Shown piece by piece: positions 41,481 to 52,875 of a stretch of 64,000 nt of DNA (position 1 is the stretch's first letter; each line of letters starts with the position of its first letter). This stretch comes from Acidobacteriota bacterium. Its GTDB lineage: Bacteria > Acidobacteriota > UBA6911 > RPQK01 > JAJDTT01. The notes beneath the pieces were generated by a model. It was not told where the DNA came from, made no database searches, and saw nothing but the letters and a program-made list of their open reading frames with translations. The DNA lies in contig JAPPLF010000051.1 of the NCBI GenBank assembly GCA_028874215.1, forward strand, positions 1 through 64,000, given 5' to 3'. Position numbers and translations under genes: made by a program.

Positions 41481-43298
41481 CTACTTTCCGGTTGGGTTCT
41501 CCGCCAGGATCCAGTCGGTGAGGAGTTGGAGCTCCTGGTTGCGGAGCCGATGGGCGAATTTGGGCATCCCGGAGTTCTGGCTGCCGTAGAAACGGGGCTG
41601 GGAAGAATCCATGATGATTCCGCCCAGCCACTCCGGTGAACCATATCCGGTCAGGTCCGGCCCCAGAGCCATTCCCGCCCCCGACACCTCCGGGTGGTCG
41701 AGTTGATGGCACAGGACGCAGCCTTGGGCCCCTTCCGAAGTTCCCGACGAGAAAACGCGCGCTCCGAGCGCCATGAGTTCCGGGTCCGCCACCGCTGGTT
41801 CGGGATCGCCGGTGTGGTGGATGACGAACGCCGACACGGCTTCGATCTCTCGCCCGGTCATGAGAGGAATGTTCTTCCGGGACCACTGGACCATGGTCCC
41901 CTCCCGGTGGCGGGTCTTCCCGAAGAAGCGCTCCGACGACGGATCCCTCAAGAATTCGGCGACCCATTGCGGAGTGCCGAATCCGGCCAGATCGCTGGCG
42001 CTCGCCGCGACCGCCACGGACTCTCCATTCCGGACCTCCGTCACCTGGGCCCCGGTACCGTCATGGCCGTCCCAGCGGTGGCAGGCGGAGCAGTTGTCTC
42101 GAAACAACGGCGGACCCTGAGTCTGCGGGTCCCGGTGCAGCATCGCCAGGGCCCCGCCGGGAGGAATCCCGTTTTCGCTGGCCAGTTCCAGGACACGCCG
42201 GGCCTTCTTTTCCGCTTCCGCCAGTCCCGCCTGGTACATGGGCCGGGTCTGGTCCTCCCGCACGGCCGTCACCGTCAGCAGCAGCGCGCCGGTGAGCGTG
42301 GCGACGGTGATCCCGACGCACAGCGCGTGCCCCCGGCGGATGCGGCCCAGAAAGGGGAAACACAACATGACCCCAACCACCACCGAGGGAATCACCACCG
42401 CGCCGATCACCTCGGTCCGTCCCGGGAAATACTTCAGGAACTGGTACAGAAAGAGCAGGTACCATTCGGGGCGCGCCGAAGGGGAAGGCCGGGAAGGATC
42501 GGCCGGCGCATCCAGGGGTGCTCCGCCTTCGGGTCCGAATACGAAGCCCCGCTCCCATCCGCCCCAACCGGCCAGCGCTGCCAACACGACCATTACGGCC
42601 AAGCACGCGATTCCGTCAAGCAACGCCTGCCGGGGCCAGAAATAGTCCTCTCCTTTGGCATTCCGGGGATGGGTCACGCCGTGGCGGCGGAACAGGACGA
42701 CGTGCAACACCGTGGCCAGCACCAGCAGAGCCGGCAGAATGCCGGCGTGCAAAGCGAAGAAACGTGTGAGCGTGTGGTGTCCGTAAGTCGGTCCGCCCAG
42801 CAGCAGGCGTTCCAGGGTCGGTCCCATCAGGGGGACGATTCCCAGGATCTTGGTGGTCACCTGGGTGGCCCAGTATCCCCGTTCGTCCCACGGCAACAGG
42901 TACCCGGTGAGGGCCGTTCCCAGCACCAGCCCCAGCAGCAGCATGCCGAACCACCAGTTGATCTCGCGCGGAGAACGGTAAGCCCCGGCGATGACCACCT
43001 GCACCAGATGAAAGACCAGCAGCACGATCATGGCGTGGGAGGCGTAGTGATGAAGTCCCCGGATGAACCAGCCCAACTCCATCTGGTGTTGAATGAAGTA
43101 AACGCTCTCCCAGGCCGACCGGATCGAGGGACTGTAGGCGGTCCATAGGAGGAATCCGGTCAGGATCTGGAGCAGGAAAGTGAAGATCAGCGTGCTGCCC
43201 CAGACGTAGCGCCATCTGGCGCCGCCCGGGATCGACTCGTACAGCAGCCAGGAGACGAGTCGCCGGTAGCCCGTCCTGCGATCCAACCAGTCGCTCAC
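41481..43298 (-). CDS. Cytochrome b fused to a di-heme cytochrome c domain
   Basis: A 605-residue protein. The first about 360 residues are a cytochrome b with 8 membrane helices. Heme ligands are the His pair in LHHYASHAMIVLLVFH and a second His pair in FFALHAGILPALLVLATVLH. The PEWY quinol-site motif is in ARPEWYLLF. The C-terminal half carries two CxxCH motifs (NCSACHRW, GCVLCHQL), so two c hemes may pass electrons onward directly. GTG 43298 overlaps the Rieske stop (GTGA). The pair is a bc-type complex that oxidises quinol; the final acceptor is not in the window. Confidence 0.93.
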   Translation of the reverse strand: MSDWLDRRTGYRRLVSWLLYESIPGGARWRYVWGSTLIFTFLLQILTGFLLWTAYSPSIRSAWESVYFIQHQMELGWFIRGLHHYASHAMIVLLVFHLVQVVIAGAYRSPREINWWFGMLLLGLVLGTALTGYLLPWDERGYWATQVTTKILGIVPLMGPTLERLLLGGPTYGHHTLTRFFALHAGILPALLVLATVLHVVLFRRHGVTHPRNAKGEDYFWPRQALLDGIACLAVMVVLAALAGWGGWERGFVFGPEGGAPLDAPADPSRPSPSARPEWYLLFLYQFLKYFPGRTEVIGAVVIPSVVVGVMLCFPFLGRIRRGHALCVGITVATLTGALLLTVTAVREDQTRPMYQAGLAEAEKKARRVLELASENGIPPGGALAMLHRDPQTQGPPLFRDNCSACHRWDGHDGTGAQVTEVRNGESVAVAASASDLAGFGTPQWVAEFLRDPSSERFFGKTRHREGTMVQWSRKNIPLMTGREIEAVSAFVIHHTGDPEPAVADPELMALGARVFSSGTSEGAQGCVLCHQLDHPEVSGAGMALGPDLTGYGSPEWLGGIIMDSSQPRFYGSQNSGMPKFAHRLRNQELQLLTDWILAENPTGK

Positions 43299-43807
43299 GA
43301 GACGGCGATCCTCTCGCCGATACCCGGTCGAAACTCCTGGTAACGAACCAGGACCTCGCCCTTCTCGATCTTGACCTCCAGCTCGTCCAGACCCCGGGGA
43401 GAGGGGCTGCCGGGATCGGCGACGGCGCCGTCCAGCCCGAAGGAGCTGTCGTGACAGGGGCAAAGGAACCGCCGCTTGTCCGTTTCATATCCGACGAAGC
43501 ATCCGGCATGGGGACAGATCACCTGGAAGGCCCGGATGCCGGTCTCCTGACGGACCAGGTAAACGGCCCCCAGCGGGACCTGGGCGCCCACTTCCCAGGC
43601 GTCCCGGCGCTGGCCACGGACCATGAAGTGCCGGGGGACGCCCATCGGAAGGCTTTCAACGGACGCCACGCGGCTGAAGCCGTGCTGCCCGGCACGGCGG
43701 CGGAGGGGGTTGAGGAGGAAGACCAGACCCGCTCCCAATGGAACGACCAACAGGCCGATTCCAACGAGTCCCCCCACCAATTTCCGAAACCACTCGCGTC
43801 GTCGCAT
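43295..43807 (-). CDS. Rieske iron-sulfur protein of the bc complex
   Basis: A 170-residue protein with a single N-terminal anchor helix (KLVGGLVGIGLLVVPLGAGLVFLL) and the Rieske cluster motifs CPHAGC and CPCHDSSF, which bind a 2Fe-2S center. It feeds electrons to cytochrome b. ATG 43807 gives MRRREWF just before the helix; the frame is open to 43855, adding 16 residues. The stop overlaps the cytochrome b start. No separate cytochrome c1 is present. Confidence 0.93.
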   Translation of the reverse strand: MRRREWFRKLVGGLVGIGLLVVPLGAGLVFLLNPLRRRAGQHGFSRVASVESLPMGVPRHFMVRGQRRDAWEVGAQVPLGAVYLVRQETGIRAFQVICPHAGCFVGYETDKRRFLCPCHDSSFGLDGAVADPGSPSPRGLDELEVKIEKGEVLVRYQEFRPGIGERIAVS

Positions 43808-43945
43808 GATCTCTGGATCGCCGGCGCCGTCCGTCCGAGCCGTAAGCGGGGACAAGAATACCGCAATCCGGTGGCGGAAGTCGGACTGAAAAACTACGAT
43901 TTAATGTATTCCGATTCGGGATGCAACAAACGCGCCGGGGCTTTT

Positions 43946-45250
43946 TCAGCTCTTGCCCGGAACCGGAATCCCGTAGCGGTGCAGCGTGTTCTCCAGGGTG
44001 GGACGCCCCAGCCGTATCCTCCCGTCATTGAGCAGGTAGGAAAACAGATACCCGGCTCCCAGCATGAGGATGCCGATGAGAAAACAGTACATGACGGCCC
44101 GGTCGGGGTAGGTGTCCTTCAGATATCCCATGTAGAGCGGCCCGCAGATGCCGGCGGCGGCCCACGCCGTGAGAATCACGCCATAGATGGTGGACATCTT
44201 CCTGCTGCCGAAGACGTCGAGCACGAAGGGGGGCATGGTGGCGAACCCGCCGCCAAAGCAAAGGAGCACGTAGCAGACCAGTATCGAGAAGATCCAGGGG
44301 TTGGTCTCGGTCATGAGAACCCCGAAGACCACCATTTGGCTGGCCAGCAGGATGCGGAAGACCGCGGCCCGGCCCAGACGGTCGGAGAGGAGTCCCCAGA
44401 AGAGGCGTCCCACACCGTTGCAGAGCGAACTGACGGCAATGAGCGTCGCGCCGTATGCGGCCAGCATGGTGGGCTCGATGGACGGATCGGAGAGACCCCA
44501 GATCTCCTGAAGAAGTTCCGATTGGAAGCTGATCACGGAAATCCCGGCGGCGATATTGAAAAAGAAGACGATCCACATGATGACGAACTGGGTGGTGCCC
44601 AAATAGGTCCGGGCCGATCGCGGTGCGGCGGCATCCTGCCGGATGCTTTGGTTTCCCCGGGTCTGGGCGGCAGGAGCGGGGGGATTGCTCAGGAGGAGGC
44701 TGCAGGGAATCAGGATGCAGGCGAAGATGATTCCGAGCCAGAAGAAGACCATGGGGAGCGTTCCCGCCGTCCGGACGATCAGGAGTGGCGCCAGTCCCTT
44801 GCTCAGAAGGAACGCGCCGACTCCGAAGCCCATCACCACGATGCCGGTGGCGAGCCCCTTGTGGTCCGGAAACCACTTGGCGACCGTCGCGACCGGCGTC
44901 ACGTAACCGAATCCGATCCCGGCGCCGCCGATCACGCCGTATCCCAAATAGAAAAGAGGGACCAGATCGAGTTGCAGCGCGACGCCCGCGATCAGGTATC
45001 CGCCGGAGAACATGATGCTGCCGGCCAGGGCCAGTATCCGGGGGCCCAGCCGGGGAAGCATGCTCCCCGCCCAGGCCGCCGAAACGCCCAGCGAGAAGAT
45101 GGTGATGCTGAAGGCCCAGGCGGTTTGGGTATGGGTCCAGCCGACCTGCCGAACCAGCATCGTCTGAAAGAAGCTCCACGCATAGACGGTGCCGAAGCAG
45201 ATTTGAAGAGTGGTGCAAATGAGAGCTATGCCGCTTCGCGGTATGCGCAC
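43946..45250 (-). CDS. MFS transporter, oxalate/formate antiporter (OFA) type
   Basis: A 434-residue permease with 12 membrane helices. FGTVYAWSFFQTMLV with WAFSITIFSLG near the N-terminus and the GIGFGYVTPVATVAKWFPDHKGLATG motif identify the OFA subfamily, which exchanges organic acids. Substrate unknown. It follows the sensor-like gene by about 14 bases on the same strand, so it may be controlled with it. Confidence 0.92.
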   Translation of the reverse strand: MRIPRSGIALICTTLQICFGTVYAWSFFQTMLVRQVGWTHTQTAWAFSITIFSLGVSAAWAGSMLPRLGPRILALAGSIMFSGGYLIAGVALQLDLVPLFYLGYGVIGGAGIGFGYVTPVATVAKWFPDHKGLATGIVVMGFGVGAFLLSKGLAPLLIVRTAGTLPMVFFWLGIIFACILIPCSLLLSNPPAPAAQTRGNQSIRQDAAAPRSARTYLGTTQFVIMWIVFFFNIAAGISVISFQSELLQEIWGLSDPSIEPTMLAAYGATLIAVSSLCNGVGRLFWGLLSDRLGRAAVFRILLASQMVVFGVLMTETNPWIFSILVCYVLLCFGGGFATMPPFVLDVFGSRKMSTIYGVILTAWAAAGICGPLYMGYLKDTYPDRAVMYCFLIGILMLGAGYLFSYLLNDGRIRLGRPTLENTLHRYGIPVPGKS

Positions 45251-45264
45251 CGCTCGAATTCCTC

Positions 45265-46008
45265 CTACCCGGGCTGTCCCGGCGAGGTCCCGGACGACTC
45301 CGAACCGGACCCGCGGTCGGACACGTAACGGAAGAGGCGGGCCAAGTCGCCGACTTCGTCGTCGCGCGCCAGCAGTTCGTCGTCTCTCGCCTCGTCCGTA
45401 TCCCGGTTGCCCGCCAGGTCGACGGCATAAGCCAGGAGTCCACCCAGCGGCTTTGCCGCCAGGTTCACGAACCAGATCGACGCCAGAATACCGACCACGA
45501 GAAAGATGCAGATCAGGATGACCTGCTGGCCGATGGCCCGCTGGATCTTAAGGGCAACCAGGTCCAGATCCATCCCCACGTGGACGGTGCCGGCGACCCC
45601 GGCCAGGATGGGGCTGCCCACTTCAACGAAGTCGCCCATTCCGGGAATGCTGCGTTCCACCGGCTCGGTGCTGGACGGATCACTGGCCAGGACCTGCTCG
45701 GGAATCCCCGGGACGAAGGTGTGGGCCAGGTATTCCCCCGACTCGCTCGTGATGTAGATGTAGCGGATTCCCTGGATCTCCACGAACTGATCGATCATCG
45801 ACTGCAACGTCGCCAGATTCCGGTTCAGCAGGATGTCCACGCTGGCATCGGCGATGGTCTTGGCGATATTCCTGGTATTGGTCTCGTATTCGGCCGACAA
45901 CTGGGTGTCGACGGTGTAGATGCACAGAATCGACGTCGACAGGACGATCAGTCCGAAGAGGGCGAAAATGCCGAAGCGGGTTTTCTGGAAAAGTTTCTGT
46001 ATCTTCAT
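45265..46008 (-). CDS. Membrane sensor-like protein with HAMP-type region and no output domain
   Basis: A 247-residue protein. Helix 1 spans about residues 12-33, a periplasmic domain about 35-160 (helical, then TFVPGIPEQVL and a beta-rich part), and helix 2 about 165-185. A short HAMP-like linker follows (KPLGGLLAYAVDLAGNRD...DEVGDLARLFRYV), and the chain then ends. No kinase, methyl-accepting or cyclase domain follows. The start codon is one base after the stop of the upstream substrate-binding protein, so the two form an operon. It may signal through a partner encoded elsewhere. Confidence 0.75.
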   Translation of the reverse strand: MKIQKLFQKTRFGIFALFGLIVLSTSILCIYTVDTQLSAEYETNTRNIAKTIADASVDILLNRNLATLQSMIDQFVEIQGIRYIYITSESGEYLAHTFVPGIPEQVLASDPSSTEPVERSIPGMGDFVEVGSPILAGVAGTVHVGMDLDLVALKIQRAIGQQVILICIFLVVGILASIWFVNLAAKPLGGLLAYAVDLAGNRDTDEARDDELLARDDEVGDLARLFRYVSDRGSGSESSGTSPGQPG

Positions 46009-46009
46009 T

Positions 46010-47347
46010 TCAGGAAACCCAACCTTGCCAATCGTCCAGGGTCACGAAGCGGCCGCCCTCGACGACGGTGTAATAGACCATCTGAAGCCCCTGCCGGCGG
46101 TCGGGGCCGAACGAGACCGGTTCCCCGATTCCGAGATCGTAGTTCCGCACCGAGAAGACCGCCTTCTCCAGTTTCGTTCGATCGTGCCCGCCCCCCATGC
46201 GCCGAAGAATCTCCGCCATCAGTTTGGCGTCCAGGAATCCCTCCAGACTGACAAAGCTCTGGGGGAACGGACTGTATGGTTCCTTGACCAGTTCCTCGGG
46301 AACGGCGGGGTCGTAACGCTCCATCAATTGCCGGTACTCCCGCACCGCCGGAATGGAGGTGTTCTCATAGCTGGGTACAACCTGCGAGTTGACCAGAAAC
46401 CGGGTGTATCTCTCTGCGTCGTCGCGGCCCTCGGTGAGCAGTTGGAGGAGGTTCTCGCTCCCCACGAAAGAGAGGTTGGCGATGGGAATCTGAAGCCCCA
46501 GGTCCACGGCGTCGCGCGCGAACGCGGCGCACGCGGCGTACGAACCGATGCAGATCACGGCGTCGGGAGAAGCCGCCTGGAGAATTTCGACCTGTGCCCT
46601 CATGGTGCCGGTGAACCGTTGCCCGCGGCGGTACGTGGCCTCGCCGGCCAGTCTCTCGCCGTGGGCCGCCAGGGCCGCGCGGACGCCCGCCCAGCCGCTC
46701 CTGCCATAGGCGTCGGCCTGGTAGAACACGGCGATGCGCTTCTTGCCGACGCGAAGAAAGTTGTCGACCAGGCCGGCGGTCTCCTGCCGGTAGGACGCCC
46801 GGAGGTTGAAGGCGAAGTCGCCGTAGGGCGGTTCCCTCTGGGGCTGGGCTCCGGTGAAGGGAAAGAAGAGAAAGACCTTCTCGTCCTGAAACTTCTTGAG
46901 CAGGGGCAGCACCCGCGTCACCGTCGGTGTCCCCACGTAGCCGAACAGGAGGAAGACCCGGTCCTCCAACATGAGCTTCATGGTGTTCCTGACGCACGGG
47001 TCCGGCTGATAGCCGTCGTCGTAGAGCTTCAGGAGGATCCGGCAGCCGTTGACGCCGCCATTTTCGTTGACGTGGTTGAAATAGGCCTTGGCTCCCCGGT
47101 AGAGCTCGCTGCCCAATCCTCGGGAGGGGCCGGAAAAGGCGGCGGACATGCCCAGCACGATCTCCTTCCGAGGTGGGCCGGAATGTGAATCCGGATGCGT
47201 CCGTTGGGCGGCCGCGGCCGGGTTGGACAATTGTACGGGTGTGGCCCCGGCCCTCCGTCGACTGGTCCACGCCGTCGCCGCAATACCCGCGAGCCCGCGA
47301 GTCAGCAGCGATCGCCGTGTCATGACCGGAGTACGTCGTCCCTGCAT
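46010..47347 (-). CDS. ABC-type amino-acid (LivJ-like) substrate-binding protein
   Basis: A 445-residue periplasmic binding protein of the branched-chain amino-acid type. A twin-arginine-like signal (TRRSLLTRGLAGIAATAW) precedes the mature start IVLGMSAAFSGPSRGLG. GGVNGCRILLKLYDDGYQP and the type I periplasmic fold complete the match. No ABC permease or ATPase is adjacent. Instead, a HAMP-type sensor follows by one base, so this may be a ligand receptor for signalling rather than transport. ATG 47347 chosen; 47323 is also possible. Confidence 0.85.
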   Translation of the reverse strand: MQGRRTPVMTRRSLLTRGLAGIAATAWTSRRRAGATPVQLSNPAAAAQRTHPDSHSGPPRKEIVLGMSAAFSGPSRGLGSELYRGAKAYFNHVNENGGVNGCRILLKLYDDGYQPDPCVRNTMKLMLEDRVFLLFGYVGTPTVTRVLPLLKKFQDEKVFLFFPFTGAQPQREPPYGDFAFNLRASYRQETAGLVDNFLRVGKKRIAVFYQADAYGRSGWAGVRAALAAHGERLAGEATYRRGQRFTGTMRAQVEILQAASPDAVICIGSYAACAAFARDAVDLGLQIPIANLSFVGSENLLQLLTEGRDDAERYTRFLVNSQVVPSYENTSIPAVREYRQLMERYDPAVPEELVKEPYSPFPQSFVSLEGFLDAKLMAEILRRMGGGHDRTKLEKAVFSVRNYDLGIGEPVSFGPDRRQGLQMVYYTVVEGGRFVTLDDWQGWVS

Positions 47348-47421
47348 GGGATTGTCGCTCTCTGGTTCCAGGATACCTGCTTTTCGCCTTTTTCGTCGTA
47401 TCGGAATGGAGCGGGGAAAGA

Positions 47422-48450
47422 TCACTGGCAGAGGTGGACCTTGATGGAACCGGAGGATTTGTCCGCGGCCACGCGAAAGGCCTCTTCGACGGCTTCCAAA
47501 GGAAACCGGTGGGTGACGAGACGGGTCGCATCCACCCGGCCGCTGGCCATCAGGTCGATGGCCGCGCCGAAGTCGGTGTCCAATCCGGTTGAAGCGTAAC
47601 AGTGGGACCCGGTCACGACCGCCTCGGATTCCAGAACCCGGCCCAGGTCCACCTGGACCGGTTCCGGATAGCCGGCCACCAGGACCACGGTGCCGCGGGG
47701 CCGGACAATCCGAAGGGCGAGGTCAAAATTGCCGCCTCCTCCCACCGTTTCGATCACCGCGTCCGGCCGCGGACCCTGGTCCAGGCCGCTCACCCAGTCC
47801 TCAAGGTTGTTCTCACCCAGCACGAACACGTGGTCGGCGCCCAGATCCTGGGCCATCCGGGCCTGTTGCGGGTACTTGACGGTGATCCAGGTCTCCCGCA
47901 CGTTGGCCGCCCTGGCTGCCGCCACGCAGACCTGGCCGATGGTTCCACCGCCCAGGATCACGACCCGATCCCGCCAGGTCGCGCCGGCCTGGCCCACCGC
48001 CCGGCAACCGACCGCCAGGGGTTCGACCAGGGCCCCTTCTTCGAAGCTCAGGCTCGCAGGGAGACGGAAGAGAGCCGAGGCGTGAGCGGTCGTGAACTCG
48101 GCAAAACCTCCGTGCGAATCCTGCGAAACCCACTGGCGCTCCCGGCAGTGGTTGTAGTGGCCGCTCCGGCAGTAGCGGCAGCGGCCGCAGTGCGAGAAGC
48201 ACTCGATGGCGACCCGGTCTCCCGGCTCGAATCCCGTGACCCCCTCCCCCAGCTCAACCACGACGCCGGAGGTCTCGTGCCCCAACGCCAAAGCCTTGGG
48301 CTGGGGCCAGTGGCCGCGGTAGGCGTGAAGGTCGCTTCCGCAGATGCCGGTCTGCCGGGTATCGATGGTGACGAATCCGGGTGGGGGCGGAAGCCGCTCC
48401 ACTTGCTGCAGACCGATTCGCCCGATTCCCCGATAGATGGCGGCTTTCAT
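47422..48450 (-). CDS. Zinc-dependent alcohol dehydrogenase (MDR family)
   Basis: A 342-residue medium-chain dehydrogenase. Catalytic zinc ligands lie in TGICGSDLH and LGHETSG, and the structural zinc lobe has four Cys in CGRCRYCRSGHYNHC. The cofactor motif is GGGTIGQV. It resembles sorbitol or threonine dehydrogenases; the substrate is not decided. It starts about 60 bases after the DUF1501 gene on the same strand. Confidence 0.93.
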   Translation of the reverse strand: MKAAIYRGIGRIGLQQVERLPPPPGFVTIDTRQTGICGSDLHAYRGHWPQPKALALGHETSGVVVELGEGVTGFEPGDRVAIECFSHCGRCRYCRSGHYNHCRERQWVSQDSHGGFAEFTTAHASALFRLPASLSFEEGALVEPLAVGCRAVGQAGATWRDRVVILGGGTIGQVCVAAARAANVRETWITVKYPQQARMAQDLGADHVFVLGENNLEDWVSGLDQGPRPDAVIETVGGGGNFDLALRIVRPRGTVVLVAGYPEPVQVDLGRVLESEAVVTGSHCYASTGLDTDFGAAIDLMASGRVDATRLVTHRFPLEAVEEAFRVAADKSSGSIKVHLCQ

Positions 48451-48508
48451 GACCTCGGTGGAGCGGCCGGAGCCGGTGAAGACGGGGATGACAAAAGGTG
48501 AGTCCTGT

Positions 48509-49965
<1,457 letters not shown>

Positions 49966-49969
<4 letters not shown>

Positions 49970-52479
49970 TCCCGGGTGATGAATTCGTCCAGGTTCAGGA
50001 GCACGCTGGAGAGGAGGGTCCAGGCCGCGAGTTCCTTCGGATCCTCGTCCTCGGAATCAAGCGAAAGCAAGGATCGGGCCTCCTGCGGGTGCTGTGCCAG
50101 GTCGTTCCTCTGGCGATCCAGAAACCGCTTCAATTGAGTGGTCTCCTCCGCGCTGGGGGGCCTCGACAGGCACACGCGGAAGGTGTAGCCGATGCGCTCC
50201 GAGTCCTGGTCCGGACCCTCCCGGAGCACCCGGCGGGCGAGACCCTGGGCGAACTCGAAAAAGGCCTCGTCGTTGAGCAGGGTCAATGCCTGCAAAGGCG
50301 ACGTGGAGCGGCTACGCCGGGTGCAGGTGGTGATCCCGTTGGGGCTGTCGAAGACCATCAGGGCCGGGTGGGGTGTGGAGCGCCAGAAATGGGTATAGAG
50401 GCCCCGGCGGTATCGATCTTCACCCTGGCTGGCGACCCACTCTCGTTTGGAATGTCCCAGGCGGCTGCTCCCCTGAGGTTGGGGAGGAAAGACGGGTGGC
50501 CCGCCGATGGCCCGGTTCCAGAGTCCGCTGGCAGACAGGCAGACGTCTCGCACCACCTCCGACTCCAGCCGCAGACGGTGCTGCCGCGCCAGCATCCGGT
50601 TGTCCGGGTCCACCTTGGAGGCGTCCGCTCGATGGCGGGACGACTGCCGGTAGGTGGCGGAGGTGACGATCAGGCGGTGCATCGCCTTCAGGCTCCAGCG
50701 CTGGCGTATCAACTCGGAGGCCAGCCAGTCCAGAAGCGCCGGATGGGACGGCTGGGCGCCCTGGATTCCGAAGTCGTTCTCGGTCTCCACCAGTCCGGCG
50801 CCGAAGTACCGTTGCCAAATCCGGTTCACGGTGACTCTGGCCGTGAGGGGATGATCCGGTTCCACCAGCCATCGAGCCAGGTCCAGGCGGTCGGGCCGGG
50901 ACCGGGCGTCCAGCGGAGGCAGGACGGCGGGCACGTCCGGGCGGACCGGATCTCCCCGGCGGGTGAACTCGCCGCCCAGATGGACGTAGGCCTCCCGGGG
51001 CTCCGGCAATTCCTTCATCACCAGGGTGCTGGGGAGCTTCGGTTCAGCCTGCTTCAGAGAGTCGATGCCGGCCTTTCGGGTGGAGAAGCCGAGATCCTGC
51101 TCCTTGTAGAGCAGATGCAGGGTCTTGAGCTGGATCTCGTTCCGCTCGTCGGCCGGAAGCGCCAGTATCTTCTGAACTTCGAGAGGAAACTCCCGCCGCC
51201 GCTCCGGTTCCAGCTCCTTTTCCCATTGCGGCAAGCGGTCCAGGAGTCCTTTCTCGTAGGATTTCAACTCCTCCTCCAGCAGCGCCAACTGGCTCCGGAT
51301 GATGTCTCGCCGGGCGAACTCCCGGTCGGTCCCGAACTCCAGAAAGGGCCAGTGCCGCGGCCGGTCCGTCTTTTCCAGTTCGGGGCTCCTCTCCTCGGCG
51401 TTGTTGAAGAAGGAGTAGAGCTGGAAGAACTCCTTCTGGGAAACGGGATCGTACTTGTGATCATGGCAGCGGGCGCAACCGACGGTCAGGCCCAGAAAGG
51501 CGGCCCCGGTGGTTTCGACCCGGTCCACGACCCGCTCGACCCGGTACTGCTCCACGTCAATGCCCCCCTCCTGGTTCAGGAGGGTGTTGCGGTGGAATCC
51601 GGTGGCGACGATCTGTTCCTTGGACGCATCCGGAACCAGGTCGCCCGCCAACTGCTGGATGGCGAAACGGTCGAACGGGAGGTCATGATTCAGGGAGCGG
51701 ACCACCCAGTCCCGGTACATCCAGATCTGGCGGGGTCCGTCGGAGAACCCGTCAGAATCGGCGTAACGGGCCACGTCCAGCCAATGCCGGCCCCAGCGTT
51801 CTCCGTAGTGGGGCGAAGCCAGCAGGCGCTCCACGGCGCGCTCGTAGGCGCCGGGGCGGGTGTCCGCCAGGAAACGGCCGACGGCGTCCGGAGAAGGCGG
51901 AAGGCCCAGAAGATCCAGGCTGAGACGGCGCAGCAGCGTGATCCGGGAGGCTTCGGGTGACGGTTGCAGTCCCTCCTCCTCCAATCGCTGCAAGATGAAA
52001 TTGTCGACCGGTGTGCGGATCCACGCCGCGTCGGAAACCTGAGGCGGCGCGGGACGCCGGACGGGTTGAAACGACCAGTGACCGCCGGTGTGGGAATCGC
52101 CCGACTCGTCCCAGGGAGCCCCCAATGCCACCCATTGTTCCAGGGCTTGGATTTCCGCATCCGGCAGCTTGCCTCCGGGAGGCATATTCAGATCGGACGA
52201 ATGGGCCAGTGCGTGGATCAGACGGCTCTGTTCCGAGTCTCCCGGCAGAACGGCTGGACCCCGAGTTCCGCCGCTGAGGAGTCCGTCCCGGCTCTCCAGC
52301 GAGAGGCCGCTGCTTCGAACCTTCTGGTTGTGGCAGGCCAGGCAACGGTTCTGGAGTATCGGCTGGACGGTTTCACGAAAGAGCAGCGGCCCGTCGTCCG
52401 TGGCGCCTTCCCCAATTTGGCCCATCAGTGGACAGGCGGCCAGGATCAGGAAAAGGACGGTTCCGAATCGAACATTCAT
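49966..52479 (-). CDS. DUF1549/DUF1553 secreted cytochrome-like protein
   Basis: An 837-residue protein with a signal peptide (FGTVLFLILAACPLMGQ). The N-terminal PSCyt1 domain holds a CxxCH (NRCLACHNQK) and ends near PPGGKLPDAEI. A large DUF1549 follows, with a second CxxCH (VGCARCHDHKYDP), then DUF1553 with QRYFGAGLVETENDFG and a C-terminal SPLQALTLLNDEAF. Up to two c hemes may be bound. It is the first gene of a two-gene unit with DUF1501. ATG 52479 directly precedes the signal. Confidence 0.93.
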
Positions 52480-52617
52480 GGTGGGACCCAGCGCCATTTT
52501 GGGCCAAGGCGGTGTCATCTGGCAAGAATCAGCGACACAAGTGCTGTTGACGCCGAGGACAGGACCAGGGTAGAAACATTTAGCGGTTTTCTACCATCTT
52601 CTATCAAAGGGAGTTCC

Positions 52618-52875
52618 ATGGGTCTCAACATCAAGAACGAGGAAACCTGCCGATTGGCCCGCAAACTTGCCCGCCTGACCGGCGAAACCATGACGGGGGC
52701 AATCACTATTGCGCTGCGCGAGCGGCTCGACAGGGAAAACCACCGGCACAGTTCCGAGACCCTGGCTCGAGAACTTCACGCCATCGGACAACGCTGCTCT
52801 CGTTTAATTGCGGCGGGACCCTCGGCTACGGATCATGGTGAGCTGCTCTACGATGATAGAGGCTTGCCCAAATGA
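52618..52875 (+). CDS. vapB: VapB-type antitoxin (PSK-like transcription factor)
   Basis: An 85-residue antitoxin. MGLNIKNEETCRLARKLARL and TGAITIALRERLDR are the DNA-binding N-terminus of the rv0623/PSK-type class. The C-terminal part (LYDDRGLPK) would bind the toxin. ATG 52618 has GGGAG 5 bases upstream. Its stop overlaps the vapC start by 4 bases. Confidence 0.92.
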   Translation: MGLNIKNEETCRLARKLARLTGETMTGAITIALRERLDRENHRHSSETLARELHAIGQRCSRLIAAGPSATDHGELLYDDRGLPK

